Shown here: in pieces, positions 32,718-41,205 of the stretch
How positions within the stretch are numbered: position 1 is the stretch's first letter
How the letters are laid out: the number at the start of each line of letters is the position of its first letter
NCBI GenBank assembly: GCA_033809515.1
Contig: JAPXLN010000009.1
Location: forward strand, 1 to 64,000
Direction of reading: 5' to 3'
DNA: 64,000 nucleotides
From: JAPXLN01 sp033809515
GTDB lineage: Bacteria; Bacillota; Sulfobacillia; Fermentithermobacillales; Fermentithermobacillaceae
The notes under the pieces: generated by a model
The model's input: the letters and a program-made list of their open reading frames with translations, nothing else
The model's database searches: none
Told to the model about the DNA's origin: nothing
Made by a program: the position numbers and the translations under genes

Positions 32718-32858
32718 CAACCTCCTGAGTCTGTCTGATGCATAAGCCCCGGTTTGAAAGTGGGACAAGGGTTTTGGCCCCGCCCTATTGGCAAGATTCT
32801 GATAGACTAGGGGCACTGAGAGGCAGGTTTGGTCAAGTTTGGTATTGGAGGGAGCAAT

Positions 32859-34004
32859 ATGATGTTCAAAATCGCAGACAGCTTTCCGGCTGAGATTGCG
32901 GACATGCATGGGCCGCCGTGTATTTCCCTTTACCAACCAACACACAGACACAGGCCGGATAACAGGCAAGACCCGATAAGGTTCAAGAATCTGGTTCAGC
33001 GGATAGAGACCTCTCTGAGACAAAAGTACCCTCGTAGAGAGATCGACTCTCTGATGAAACCTTTTCGCGTTTTGGCTGAGGACTGGCTGTTCTGGGAGCA
33101 TACTCTGGACGGGCTGGCTGTGCTTTGCACTCAGGAAAAACGCGTAATATACCATCTTCAACGGCCAGTTAAGGAATTGGCGGTGGTGGCTGACAGTCTT
33201 CATATCAAACCCTTGATACGAGTGTTCCAATCGGCAGACCGCTATTATCTCCTGGGGCTCAGCAGGAATGAGTTCTCCTTGTACGAGGGTAACCGGTATG
33301 GATTTGAGAAAATGGAGCTAGGAGCAGAGGTGCCCAGGACCGCTCAGGAAATCCTGGGTGAGAGAAGCACTGAACGTTACGTGACTCCGGGTACCTATGG
33401 GCCTCCTATGCCAGGGATTTATCACGGACATGGTGGCAGGAAAGAAGAGATCGATAAGGATACTGAGAAGTTTTTCCGGTTTGTCGATGGCTTTGTGCTT
33501 GAAAGATATTCGCGTCCTACAGGGTTGCCCATAATGCTGGTGGCGCTGCCTGAGCATCATGGGCTTTTCCGGCAGATCTCCCGCAATCCGTTTTTGATGA
33601 AACAAGGACTCCAGACCGACCCTGCTTCACTGGCGACTCCCCAACTAGCGAACGCAGTATGGAGCACAATAGAGCCGTTGTACCTTGAAAAAACCAAGGT
33701 GCTTGTTGATAAGTATGAAGCGGCAAAGGCCAAGGGATTGGCCTCAGACGATCTCCACGAGATAGCACAGGCTGCACTCCACAACAATATCAGGCATCTT
33801 CTTGTGGAAGCAGACCGAATAGTCCCGGAAAGAGTCAATCCTGTTACGGGTGAACTTGCAGAAGCGGATTTGGAGCATCCCGAAGTCGACGATTTACTCG
33901 ACGATCTGGCAGAAATGGTTTTCAGAAGCAAAGGTGAGGTAGTTGTACTTCCTAAAATAAGAATGCCCACTGTAACAGGGGCGGCGGCTATCCGGAGATA
34001 CTGA
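32859..34004 (+). CDS. baeRF-family protein (bacterial archaeo-eukaryotic release factor-like)
   Basis: 381 residues resembling the baeRF family 3 proteins, distant bacterial relatives of eRF1/pelota: CISLYQPTHRHRPDNRQDPI and FKNLVQRIE near the N-terminus, LAVLCTQEKRVIYHLQRPV, and the C-terminal domain with HNNIRHLLVEADRIVP and VDDLLDDLAEMVFRSKGEVV. The bacterial family is proposed to act on ribosomes or RNA but has no proven activity that I know of. GGAGGGAG precedes ATG 32859. No partner gene is adjacent. Confidence 0.72.
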   Translation: MMFKIADSFPAEIADMHGPPCISLYQPTHRHRPDNRQDPIRFKNLVQRIETSLRQKYPRREIDSLMKPFRVLAEDWLFWEHTLDGLAVLCTQEKRVIYHLQRPVKELAVVADSLHIKPLIRVFQSADRYYLLGLSRNEFSLYEGNRYGFEKMELGAEVPRTAQEILGERSTERYVTPGTYGPPMPGIYHGHGGRKEEIDKDTEKFFRFVDGFVLERYSRPTGLPIMLVALPEHHGLFRQISRNPFLMKQGLQTDPASLATPQLANAVWSTIEPLYLEKTKVLVDKYEAAKAKGLASDDLHEIAQAALHNNIRHLLVEADRIVPERVNPVTGELAEADLEHPEVDDLLDDLAEMVFRSKGEVVVLPKIRMPTVTGAAAIRRY

Positions 34005-34032
34005 GGACAACTGCTGACCCGCTGAGAAAAGG

Positions 34033-35427
34033 TTATTCCCGAGAGATAAGGCTATTCCCGAAATGAGCTCTTAGGTCACTCCGGGAAAGCGTGGTTCTGA
34101 AAAGACTGTCTAGGTGGACGGTCCCGGAATCAGCGTCCCAGCTGATGTCGTATTTATCGTGATCTACAATGGCCCTTAACAGGTGATACTCAATCGAATC
34201 AATCATGATGTACTCGGAACTGTCAGTGACATCCATTGTGATCCTTTGCCCTGCCATGCCGCTGACGGTTCTGTCTGTGTCAGCGCCGGATGTCAATAGG
34301 TCGAACTGGGATTTCTCGATGTAGGATCTGTTGTTGTACAGGACAACTTCGTTGGCGTACAGCACTCCATCGATGCACAGGTTGGCAGTAACGGCGTCAC
34401 ACTCGACCAACCGGTTTCGTGTGCGGTAGAAATGAGACACCAGAGCCAGAGGTACATTCTTGTTTCTGAGCCATACGTCGTCGTATGCCCTCCATGCAAC
34501 TTTGCCCATCTTCATGCTCCCCCTGGAGGTCTCTATGGTCGCGGCTGCATGTCCGATGGTCACCAGCCAATCCTTGTATCCTCCGAAGTCAGCTGTGCCT
34601 GCAATGTATTGGCTTTGGGTGGCAGGTTTCATGTCAAGGGCATATTCGGTGATTTTTTGCAGCATCCTGGCTATTTCCAGCGTCCTGTCATAGAGATCGC
34701 CTGTTTGCCCATAGTTCCAGAAAATCAAGTTGCCTTCTGAGTGATAAGCTATGGAGTAGTCAAATGCCAGATTGTCGTGTAGTTTCTTTAGCGCACAGGT
34801 TTCGGGCTCTGAAAATGGGGCGGGTCCGCTGTTTTGGGTCTGTGCCCTGAAGTTGGCATCGTAGTTTCTGTTGAGGTTCACGTTGTTGGCATTGACTATG
34901 CCAATGGTAGCTTTGCTGAATCCCTCCTCAAGAGATCCTGTTTTGAGGTACGCATTATAAGCTTCCAGACCGTCTGGGTCTACCAGTGGGATGAAGTGTA
35001 CCTGGGACTTGCTGAGGAGTTGCCTTACGCTTAGCCCCTGAAAACTCGTATTGTCCCGGAACAACCGCAGGATGTGTTCTATTTGATTGAGGACCAGTAT
35101 GGTGTTGATGTATTCACGGCTGTGGTGGGTTGCGTTAATCGTAATGCAGGTCGTTCCCTGACTGTTGCCGACGATTATGTCGTGTATGTCTCTGCCCTGC
35201 ACGGACTTACCGATTACGGTTGCACTTATGGCGCCCGTGTCTTCGTATTCGGTGACCAGGGCATGGATGTAGTCCAGGTAATCGCTGTAGAACGTTTCGC
35301 TGGCGTAAAGGGACTCCAGCGTGCCGCCAATTTCCCCCGGGATCGCTGGTGCATGGCCGTTGATGCCTCCCAGCAAGATGACTGCGCACAAGAAAACCCT
35401 ATACAGGATAACCCCACATTGCCGCAT
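34033..35427 (-). CDS. M14-family zinc carboxypeptidase, secreted
   Basis: 464 residues with a signal peptide (CGVILYRVFLCAVILLGGIN). Zinc ligands appear as HSRE in ATHHSREYIN (about 101-104) and the later histidine in IAYHSEGN; VNLNRNYDANF carries the substrate-binding Asn-Arg, and ATIETSRG supplies the catalytic Glu. The last 110 residues (LCIDGVLYANEVVLYNNRSY onward) resemble a copper-amine-oxidase N-terminal-like stalk domain. Related to gamma-D-glutamyl-meso-DAP peptidases in spores, but lacks LysM repeats. Confidence 0.85.
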   Translation of the reverse strand: MRQCGVILYRVFLCAVILLGGINGHAPAIPGEIGGTLESLYASETFYSDYLDYIHALVTEYEDTGAISATVIGKSVQGRDIHDIIVGNSQGTTCITINATHHSREYINTILVLNQIEHILRLFRDNTSFQGLSVRQLLSKSQVHFIPLVDPDGLEAYNAYLKTGSLEEGFSKATIGIVNANNVNLNRNYDANFRAQTQNSGPAPFSEPETCALKKLHDNLAFDYSIAYHSEGNLIFWNYGQTGDLYDRTLEIARMLQKITEYALDMKPATQSQYIAGTADFGGYKDWLVTIGHAAATIETSRGSMKMGKVAWRAYDDVWLRNKNVPLALVSHFYRTRNRLVECDAVTANLCIDGVLYANEVVLYNNRSYIEKSQFDLLTSGADTDRTVSGMAGQRITMDVTDSSEYIMIDSIEYHLLRAIVDHDKYDISWDADSGTVHLDSLFRTTLSRSDLRAHFGNSLISRE

Positions 35428-35543
35428 GTCTGTTCACCCCTTAGGCACCCGGTGTCGCTTTAATCCATGATATGAAGACAAACGGCAGGTTTTGCCTTTA
35501 CAGCCGGTGGGATGCGCCTGGCAAAGGGGTGGCACGAGGCCTG

Positions 35544-35566
35544 GGGGCCGGTTAGTGGCCGGCCCC
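35544..35566 (-). terminator. Hairpin at the end of the ABC exporter operon
   Basis: GGGGCCGG (35544-35551) and CCGGCCCC (35559-35566) form an 8-bp stem whose loop holds the stop codon of the last permease gene. No T-run follows on the minus strand, so termination is uncertain. Confidence 0.35.
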
Positions 35567-36343
35567 TTGATAATGGTTCATCGCTGCGGTCCAGAACATA
35601 TATGCTCCCAAAAAAGTCAAAATGGCGACAACGGGCGTTGCCAGGGCCATTCGCATCATCTGTCCGTCTTCGAAGAGAAGCTGTGCTGGATAGAAGCTGG
35701 CAAAGGCCACAGGCAGGATCCAAGTGATGATGGTTCGCGTAGTCTTGCCGTAGATGTCTGCGGGGTATCTTGTGAACTCGTCCACTGTCCAGGCCAAAGT
35801 CGTGAAGCCCCGGCTCTCAATCGTAAAAAACGCTACGGCGTTTCCAACTGTGTGCATAGAGGCGAAAATCAGTGAGCCTGACACCACAGATAGGAGTACC
35901 CACAGGATGTTTCCGGCGGTTCTTTGGCCTAGCATACCCAGGGAAGTCCATGTGAGTATGACAGCTGTCGCCAGTTCGCCCCAGTCGTCGTTGTCAAGGT
36001 AGCCAGCCACCACCTGGAACAGGGGGTTCAGAGGCCTTACAAGAAGCCTGTCTACGGAGCCGTCTCTGACCATGGCCGGAAGGGACATGAGGTCTACCCA
36101 GAACAAGTGAAAGAGGGACCGCGAGAATATGCTCAGTCCGTATATGAGGAGTACCTGAGGGTAACTCCATTGGCCTATGGACTTGACCTGGGTGAACAGG
36201 ACCCAGACTGCCGCTGCTGAGCCCAGGGAGTATGCTATTTTTGTGACGTTGGTTATTATGAACTCCACAGGGTAGGCCATGAGAGCCAACCAGTTGGCCC
36301 GCAGGAACCAGTAATACACCTTGACGTAGCGCCACACGACCAT
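35552..36343 (-). CDS. ABC-2 family transporter permease (DUF990 type), second
   Basis: 263-residue membrane protein with about six transmembrane helices. Opens WRYVKVYYWFLRANWLALMAY, typical of the ABC-2_6 permease pair. LLVRPLNPLFQVVAGYLDND is a characteristic cytoplasmic segment. It is the third gene of the operon, 4 nt after the first permease. Together with it and the ATPase it forms an exporter; substrate unknown (relatives include multidrug or daunorubicin-type systems and exopolymer-related systems). Confidence 0.85.
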   Translation of the reverse strand: MVVWRYVKVYYWFLRANWLALMAYPVEFIITNVTKIAYSLGSAAAVWVLFTQVKSIGQWSYPQVLLIYGLSIFSRSLFHLFWVDLMSLPAMVRDGSVDRLLVRPLNPLFQVVAGYLDNDDWGELATAVILTWTSLGMLGQRTAGNILWVLLSVVSGSLIFASMHTVGNAVAFFTIESRGFTTLAWTVDEFTRYPADIYGKTTRTIITWILPVAFASFYPAQLLFEDGQMMRMALATPVVAILTFLGAYMFWTAAMNHYQGAGH

Positions 36344-36347
36344 GATG

Positions 36348-37166
36348 TCAACCTCCTTGGATGGTCAGATGCCTTACGGCCCCCGACCAGACTGCGCGGC
36401 ACAGGAGGACCATTGCCCCTGTCCAAACCAGCTGTGATGCCATTGAACGCGCGATCTCACCCGGCCCCGTTAGGCCGCTCCAGATGGCCATGGGAATGTA
36501 GTGTATGGCCTTGAACGGGAGCCAGTCTGCCACCGCTCTCAGCCATCCGGGGAAAAACTGAAGGGGAAGGTAGAGCCCTGACAGGAGTTCAACCAGGGTG
36601 TACATGTGGTCGATGCCGACTCCGCTTTTGGTGTAGAATGTCAGGACTCCCGACACGAAGGACGTTGAGAACAGGGTGACGTAGCTCATGAGCAGAGATA
36701 CCAGGAACACGGCTGTTGTTCCGGGGTCGGGAACCCGGAGAGCCCCTGTGGCAAGCAAAACCAGAAAGAGGGGAAGCCCTGTGGAAGCCAACTGGAACAA
36801 AGCTCCGCCCAGGCTCTGGAACATAAGCTGGATGTGCAGGTCGGCCGGTTTTACAAGATCGTGGACTATGATTCCGGTCCTGACTCTCTGTCCGAGCCTG
36901 AGGTTTGCGGGCTCCGAAAGAAATCCTGCAGTCACCCTGCTCATGAGCGCATAGGCCATCATAGTGGGCAGACTTATTCCGGCAATGGAAGATGCGTTGC
37001 TGTAGACGGCCTTCCACAGGGACCACTGGATGACGGTTACCATGAGGCTGCTGCACAGTGTTGCCCAGTAGTTGGCCCGGTACCGGAGGCCGCGCAGAAA
37101 CTCTGCCCGCGTGTATTGCAGGTATTTCCAGAACGTCAAGTGTCTCAAGCATTCCAGGTGTTTCAT
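36348..37166 (-). CDS. ABC-2 family transporter permease (DUF990 type), first
   Basis: 272 residues, about six transmembrane helices. LRYRANYWATLCSSLMVTVI and the segment IIVHDLVKPADLHIQLMFQS mark the ABC-2_6 family. Pairs with the permease below it; both show the order cytoplasmic N-terminus, two helices, loop with KP/RP, four helices. Its start overlaps the ATPase stop by 4 nt. Confidence 0.85.
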   Translation of the reverse strand: MKHLECLRHLTFWKYLQYTRAEFLRGLRYRANYWATLCSSLMVTVIQWSLWKAVYSNASSIAGISLPTMMAYALMSRVTAGFLSEPANLRLGQRVRTGIIVHDLVKPADLHIQLMFQSLGGALFQLASTGLPLFLVLLATGALRVPDPGTTAVFLVSLLMSYVTLFSTSFVSGVLTFYTKSGVGIDHMYTLVELLSGLYLPLQFFPGWLRAVADWLPFKAIHYIPMAIWSGLTGPGEIARSMASQLVWTGAMVLLCRAVWSGAVRHLTIQGG

Positions 37167-38005
37167 CCGAGTTTGGCCTCCCTGTAGAACCGTTTAACCG
37201 TATCTTCCAGGGAACCCAACTGCCCGCCAGATATGTCTCTGAGACCGGCTTGAGTGCCGTCAAACAGGATCCTGCCCCGGTGGATGAGAAGGACCCGGTC
37301 TGCCACAATCTCCAGGTCATCCAGGTCGTGGCTTGCCAGGAATATGGTGACGCCCTGGCGCTTTTCAGACTGCAGAAACTCTCTGATGCGTTCGCGGGCG
37401 AAAACGTCCAGCCCTATGGTGGGCTCGTCAAGATAGACCGCTGCAGGATTGTGTAGAAACGTCAAGGCCAGGTCGCAGCGGGTCTTCTGCCCAAGCGAGA
37501 GCATCCGCGCAGGCGTGTCCATGAGAGACCCTATGTCCAGAGCGTCCAGAAGCCTGTCTCTGTTGTTTTTGAAGGTTTCAGGCGCCAGGTCATATATCTT
37601 CCCCAGGAGGGTGAAGCTTTCCTTGACGGGCAGGTCCCATAGAAGCTGTGTCCTCTGGCCCATCATGAGTCCAATGCGCCTGGCGTTCTGCGTCCGGTGA
37701 CGGTGGGGCTCAATGCCCGCCACGGTCACTTTTCCCGAGGTCGGCACAAGAACGCCGCAAAGCAGTTTGATTGTGGTGGACTTGCCTGCGCCGTTGAGGC
37801 CGATGTAGCCTACGGATTCGCCTGGGCGAACCGTGAAACTGACTCCGTCCAGTGCCTTTACCGTTCGGTATTCAGGCCTGAAAAAGAACTTTGTCCGTTC
37901 CCTGAAACCATCGCCGTCAAGCCTTACGCGAAAGTGCCGCGTCAGGTTTTCGGCGACTATTACCGGGTCGCCTTCGAAAGCGGTGCTGGAAGTGTCTGTG
38001 AACAA
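37163..38005 (-). CDS. ABC transporter ATP-binding protein
   Basis: 280-residue ATPase. Walker A is GLNGAGKST, the signature loop is MLSLGQKTRCDLALTF (LSGGQ-like but LSLGQ), Walker B is AAVYLDEPTIGLD and the switch histidine follows in LASHDLDDLE. N-terminal RHFRVRLDGDGFRERTKFFF is typical of ATPases paired with DUF990 permeases. TTG 38005 is chosen because AAGGGAGAA stands 5 nt upstream; a longer frame from 38095 lacks a ribosome binding site. Confidence 0.9.
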   Translation of the reverse strand: MFTDTSSTAFEGDPVIVAENLTRHFRVRLDGDGFRERTKFFFRPEYRTVKALDGVSFTVRPGESVGYIGLNGAGKSTTIKLLCGVLVPTSGKVTVAGIEPHRHRTQNARRIGLMMGQRTQLLWDLPVKESFTLLGKIYDLAPETFKNNRDRLLDALDIGSLMDTPARMLSLGQKTRCDLALTFLHNPAAVYLDEPTIGLDVFARERIREFLQSEKRQGVTIFLASHDLDDLEIVADRVLLIHRGRILFDGTQAGLRDISGGQLGSLEDTVKRFYREAKLG

Positions 38006-38534
38006 GAGTATTCTCCCTTCGGTTTTCAACTTTTTGGCAGGGAATATGATCGGTGCCGGGGTAAAGTGACGCTGACGCAGCTGCCTGCAATGCACCTCAA
38101 TGCGTTAGCCGCATAACAGCATCGCAATAGCAGCTATACAGCGTTGGATGGAATTGGGTTAGCACCGGATCAAATCAACCGGAGGGAAGAGAGGAAGCGG
38201 AATGTGACAGCGTCTGCCACCGGCAGACCAACCGGCTTGAAGTCAGAAAATTGCATGCTCAGGCGCCAAAGGGATTCAGTGACCACAAGTACGAAGTACG
38301 CCTTACTGCAGCCGTTCTCGCTGCAGACCTTCTTACTGCAGTCCTTCTTCCGGTCCCGGCTTCCCTCGGGTCATGATGGTTGTATGCTTCACGCAAGCCA
38401 CTTCCTTTCAGTGAAATATAGAAAAGCCTGACAGCAGTATAGCCTCTGGCGTTCTTGTAGGCAATATCTGTGAGCAATACCTCCGTGGGCTGTTGCCCGG
38501 GGATGCTCCCAGGGAATGCTGCCCCTGAAGGTCT
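38006..38534. other. About 530 bp without a supported gene
   Basis: Separates the SDR gene from the ABC operon, both on the minus strand, and probably holds the promoter of the latter. Apart from the 15-bp triple repeat (38304-38348) I see no gene, terminator or tRNA. Confidence 0.4.
38304..38348. repeat. Three adjacent 15-bp imperfect repeats
   Basis: TACTGCAGCCGTTCT (38304-38318), CGCTGCAGACCTTCT (38319-38333) and TACTGCAGTCCTTCT (38334-38348). Each contains the palindrome CTGCAG at the same place. It lies about 300 nt upstream of the ABC ATPase start. Confidence 0.75.
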
Positions 38535-39395
38535 CTAGGCGATGCCTCCGCCGTCAACCACAAGGATGCTTCCGGTAATCCAGCTTGCCATGTCGCTTGC
38601 AAGGAACAAAACAGCGTTAGCTATGTCAGACGGTACGCCAATCCTGCGAAGGGGCCTGTCTGTTGCTGAGGAACTAAGAAAAGCTGCTTCATCAAGGCCC
38701 ATCTGCCGGGCCTCGCCGCGGAGCATAGGTGTGTCTGTGTCGCCGGGGCACACGCAGTTAACCCTGATGTTCTGTTTTCCGTGGTCGATGGCCATGGCTC
38801 GTGTGAGGTTGACTACACCTGCTTTGGCGGCGCAGTAAGAAGCAGCGTTGTCGCCGCCTTTGAGTCCCCAACCTGAACCTGTGTTGATAATGCTCCCGCC
38901 GCCCCCTTCGGCCATGACGGGGATGACGTACTTGGATACGAGGTAGGTACCCTTTAGGCAAACATCCACCACCAGGTCCCATTCGCTTTCTTCCATGTTA
39001 ACCACGTCTTTGCGCACGATGGTTCCGGCGTTGTTGTGGAGTATGCCAATGCGACCGTACTTTTCGGCAATGGCACCGGCTACTTCCTTGCAGCATGCAT
39101 TCGATGTGACATTGCATTTCAGGAAATCTGCTTTGCCGCCGGTAGAGCATCTAATGACGGACGCTGCTTCCTGCCCTCTGTTCTCGTCTATGTCAAGCAG
39201 CACTACTTGAGCGCCGTGAACAGCCAGGATCTTTGCTGACTCAAAACCAATGCCTGATGCGGCGCCTGTTACTACAGCTACCTTGCCGTCTAATGATAGC
39301 GGATTTTTGTCTGTGGCCAACTGGTTTTCCCCCTCTGCAAACTCGACGAATCCCAGCTCGCTGCAATGCTTCATAATGCTGCGGCAAGCTCTCAA
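38535..39395 (-). CDS. SDR-family NAD(P)-dependent oxidoreductase
   Basis: Classical short-chain dehydrogenase (286 aa). Cofactor motif TGAASGIG follows a 36-residue lead; NNAG, the catalytic Ser in NTGSGWG, and YCAAK complete the active site; RVNCVCPGDTDTPM and ITGSILVVDGGG are typical. LLDID after the second strand suggests NAD preference. TTG 39395 is chosen because AAGGGAG is 5 nt upstream; the frame extends to 39587 without support. Substrate unknown. Confidence 0.85.
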   Translation of the reverse strand: MRACRSIMKHCSELGFVEFAEGENQLATDKNPLSLDGKVAVVTGAASGIGFESAKILAVHGAQVVLLDIDENRGQEAASVIRCSTGGKADFLKCNVTSNACCKEVAGAIAEKYGRIGILHNNAGTIVRKDVVNMEESEWDLVVDVCLKGTYLVSKYVIPVMAEGGGGSIINTGSGWGLKGGDNAASYCAAKAGVVNLTRAMAIDHGKQNIRVNCVCPGDTDTPMLRGEARQMGLDEAAFLSSSATDRPLRRIGVPSDIANAVLFLASDMASWITGSILVVDGGGIA

Positions 39396-39534
39396 AGCAA
39401 CTCCCTTTGGTGTTCTACAAATAGGCAGCCGCCTCCTGCAAGGCTGTGTGCCTGGTATGCGGGAAGGCCCCGGTTTTCGTTGAGGGCTGCTCAGAGGGAG
39501 GGATGTTAATGACAGGGCTTGGTGTGCCCTGGAA

Positions 39535-39762
39535 GTCTTCTTCCCAGATCCTATCCGCCACCTGGCCCCAGGCACAGGCGTATCCATGTAGAGGCCTGCA
39601 CAACTCAGCGGCGCTGATGCTATCGCTCTAAGTGGGGTAAGCTCCTGTTTCGGTTACCATTTTCTCGAGGGCCTCGGGGTTGTCTATGATGGGACACGGC
39701 CTCATCAGGTCACAGTTGAAAGGTTGATTCTTCTGGTATGCCAAGAACAGCGGTGACTTCGG
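39535..39762 (-). pseudogene. C-terminal relic of a radical SAM protein
   Basis: Directly after the aminotransferase stop the minus strand encodes PLFLAYQKNQPFNC, then LMRPCPIIDNPEALEKMVTE and TGAYPT, a TAG (39628-39630), and in the same frame AELCRPLHGYACAWGQVADR and IWEED. This pattern (qPfn..lmRPCPiiDNPe.L..mv...Ga.pt, then ..Y...W...AD.lW.E) is that of the C-terminus of a clostridial radical SAM family. No start, CxxxCxxC domain or ribosome binding site exists upstream, so it is a remnant, also interrupted by a nonsense codon. Confidence 0.65.
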
Positions 39763-39766
39763 CGCT

Positions 39767-40954
39767 TCAATCAAGGAAAATGCTTCGCAAGGCCTGAACA
39801 AGGGCAAGATAGTCGCCGAAGGCGTTATAGGCCTGGGCTGATATGCGAACAAGCCTTTGGTCGCAAGCCGGCCATGCCACGATAGGTACTTCAATGCCAA
39901 ATTCGTGGTAGAGCTTTTCCTGAACCGGATCAAGGATTTCCCCGGCAGTCTTATTGGGAGGTTGCAATGGCAGAAGCGGAATCGCCGCCATAGAGCCGTT
40001 CATGTGATCAGGGCAGGGAGGTGGTACCTCCAGAGCACGACAGATCATGTCTTTAGCTTCTAAGGCTTTCTCGTGGTTCCGTTTCATGAGTTCCTCGATC
40101 CCTCCCGGGTAAAGGGATGCCAGAAAGTCTATGGAGTCGGGAATGAGTACATATGGTGTATAGTCGCCTGTGCCGGTCCAGTCAAACTCCAGGTGGAGGA
40201 AGCTCTTGTCTTTCCGGAGGGAATTCGCACCGTGGCTTGTGGTCAGGGGACGAATGTGCTTTCGCTTGTCTTCCCTGATGTAGAGAAAGGCCGATCCCTT
40301 GGGAGCGCACAGCCATTTGTGGCAGTTTCCTGTGTAGTAAGCTGCGTTAATATCGTGCATGTCCAGGGGTATCATGCCGGGCGCATGGGCGCCGTCTACC
40401 AGAACGTCTACGCCTAGTGCCTCGAGTTCTCCTACGATTTCCCGAACCGGGAAGATCAGAGCTGTAGGGCTGGTAACATGGTCGATGAGAAGGAGCCTGG
40501 TACGGTGGGTTATGCTGTTCAAAATGACGTCTTTGACTGTGGCCGCTGATTCTGTCGGAAAGGGCACGGTTACCACCTTGACTTGGCAAAGGTCACGAGC
40601 AGCCACAAAGTCTACCACATTCTTGCATGCGTTGTAGGTATGGTTGGTGACCAGTATTTCGTCCCTTGACTGGAATCTCAAAGACTTTAGCACAGTATTA
40701 ACGCCTGTGGTCGCGTTTGGCACAAAAACCAGCCCTTCAGGGTCGCCGCCGATGAAACCGGCAAGGCGTTCCCTGGCAACGAGCAAGAGATCATCCAGTT
40801 CCCGTTGAAAGAAGCGCACAGGCTGGCTTTCCATGTGAAGGCGGAGCTTGTGTTGTTTCTCTAGCACCGGATACGGGACCGCTCCGAAGGAGCCGTGATT
40901 GAGGAAAACGAACGACCGGTCCAAAGGCCAAAACTCCTTGAGGTCTTTGCTCAT
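39767..40954 (-). CDS. Class V aminotransferase (isopenicillin N epimerase-like)
   Basis: PLP-dependent fold-type I enzyme, 395 aa. FLNHGSFGAVPYPVL at the start, VFVPNATTGVNTVL, HVTSPTALIFPV, VLVDGAHAPG and the PLP lysine in TGNCHKWLCAPKGSAFL identify the isopenicillin N epimerase/cysteine desulfurase-like class. Such proteins include ergothioneine C-S lyases and desulfurases; reaction not determined. AAGGATGA lies upstream of the ATG. Followed by the radical-SAM relic, then the SDR gene. Confidence 0.87.
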   Translation of the reverse strand: MSKDLKEFWPLDRSFVFLNHGSFGAVPYPVLEKQHKLRLHMESQPVRFFQRELDDLLLVARERLAGFIGGDPEGLVFVPNATTGVNTVLKSLRFQSRDEILVTNHTYNACKNVVDFVAARDLCQVKVVTVPFPTESAATVKDVILNSITHRTRLLLIDHVTSPTALIFPVREIVGELEALGVDVLVDGAHAPGMIPLDMHDINAAYYTGNCHKWLCAPKGSAFLYIREDKRKHIRPLTTSHGANSLRKDKSFLHLEFDWTGTGDYTPYVLIPDSIDFLASLYPGGIEELMKRNHEKALEAKDMICRALEVPPPCPDHMNGSMAAIPLLPLQPPNKTAGEILDPVQEKLYHEFGIEVPIVAWPACDQRLVRISAQAYNAFGDYLALVQALRSIFLD

Positions 40955-41205
40955 AGGCGCTTCATCCTTTACATCGTTCTAGTTGGGCTATCTCCGCCGC
41001 AGGCACCTGGCGGCATGTGCCTGCATATTGGTATTCCATCTTGTCTCAGGAAATCCTTCCAGGAAAAGCGCAGCCTAGTGTGGAACCCCGATGGTGCATG
41101 TCATGTCATAATGGATGATACACGGATGGTACATGGATAGCGATTTACGTTGGCGAAAAGGCATATACCTTTGATGTTTGAGTAAGCCTTGAGGAGGTCG
41201 ATCAC

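Noticed and set aside
38144..38431. 95-codon plus-strand frame in the gap before the ABC operon
   Set aside because: Its apparent 5-residue repeats come from the 15-bp DNA repeat; no ribosome binding site and no homology recognised.
39628..39630. Amber codon as pyrrolysine in the radical SAM relic
   Set aside because: The reading frame lacks its N-terminal half and a start, so decay explains the TAG better than recoding; no pyl genes are in the window.
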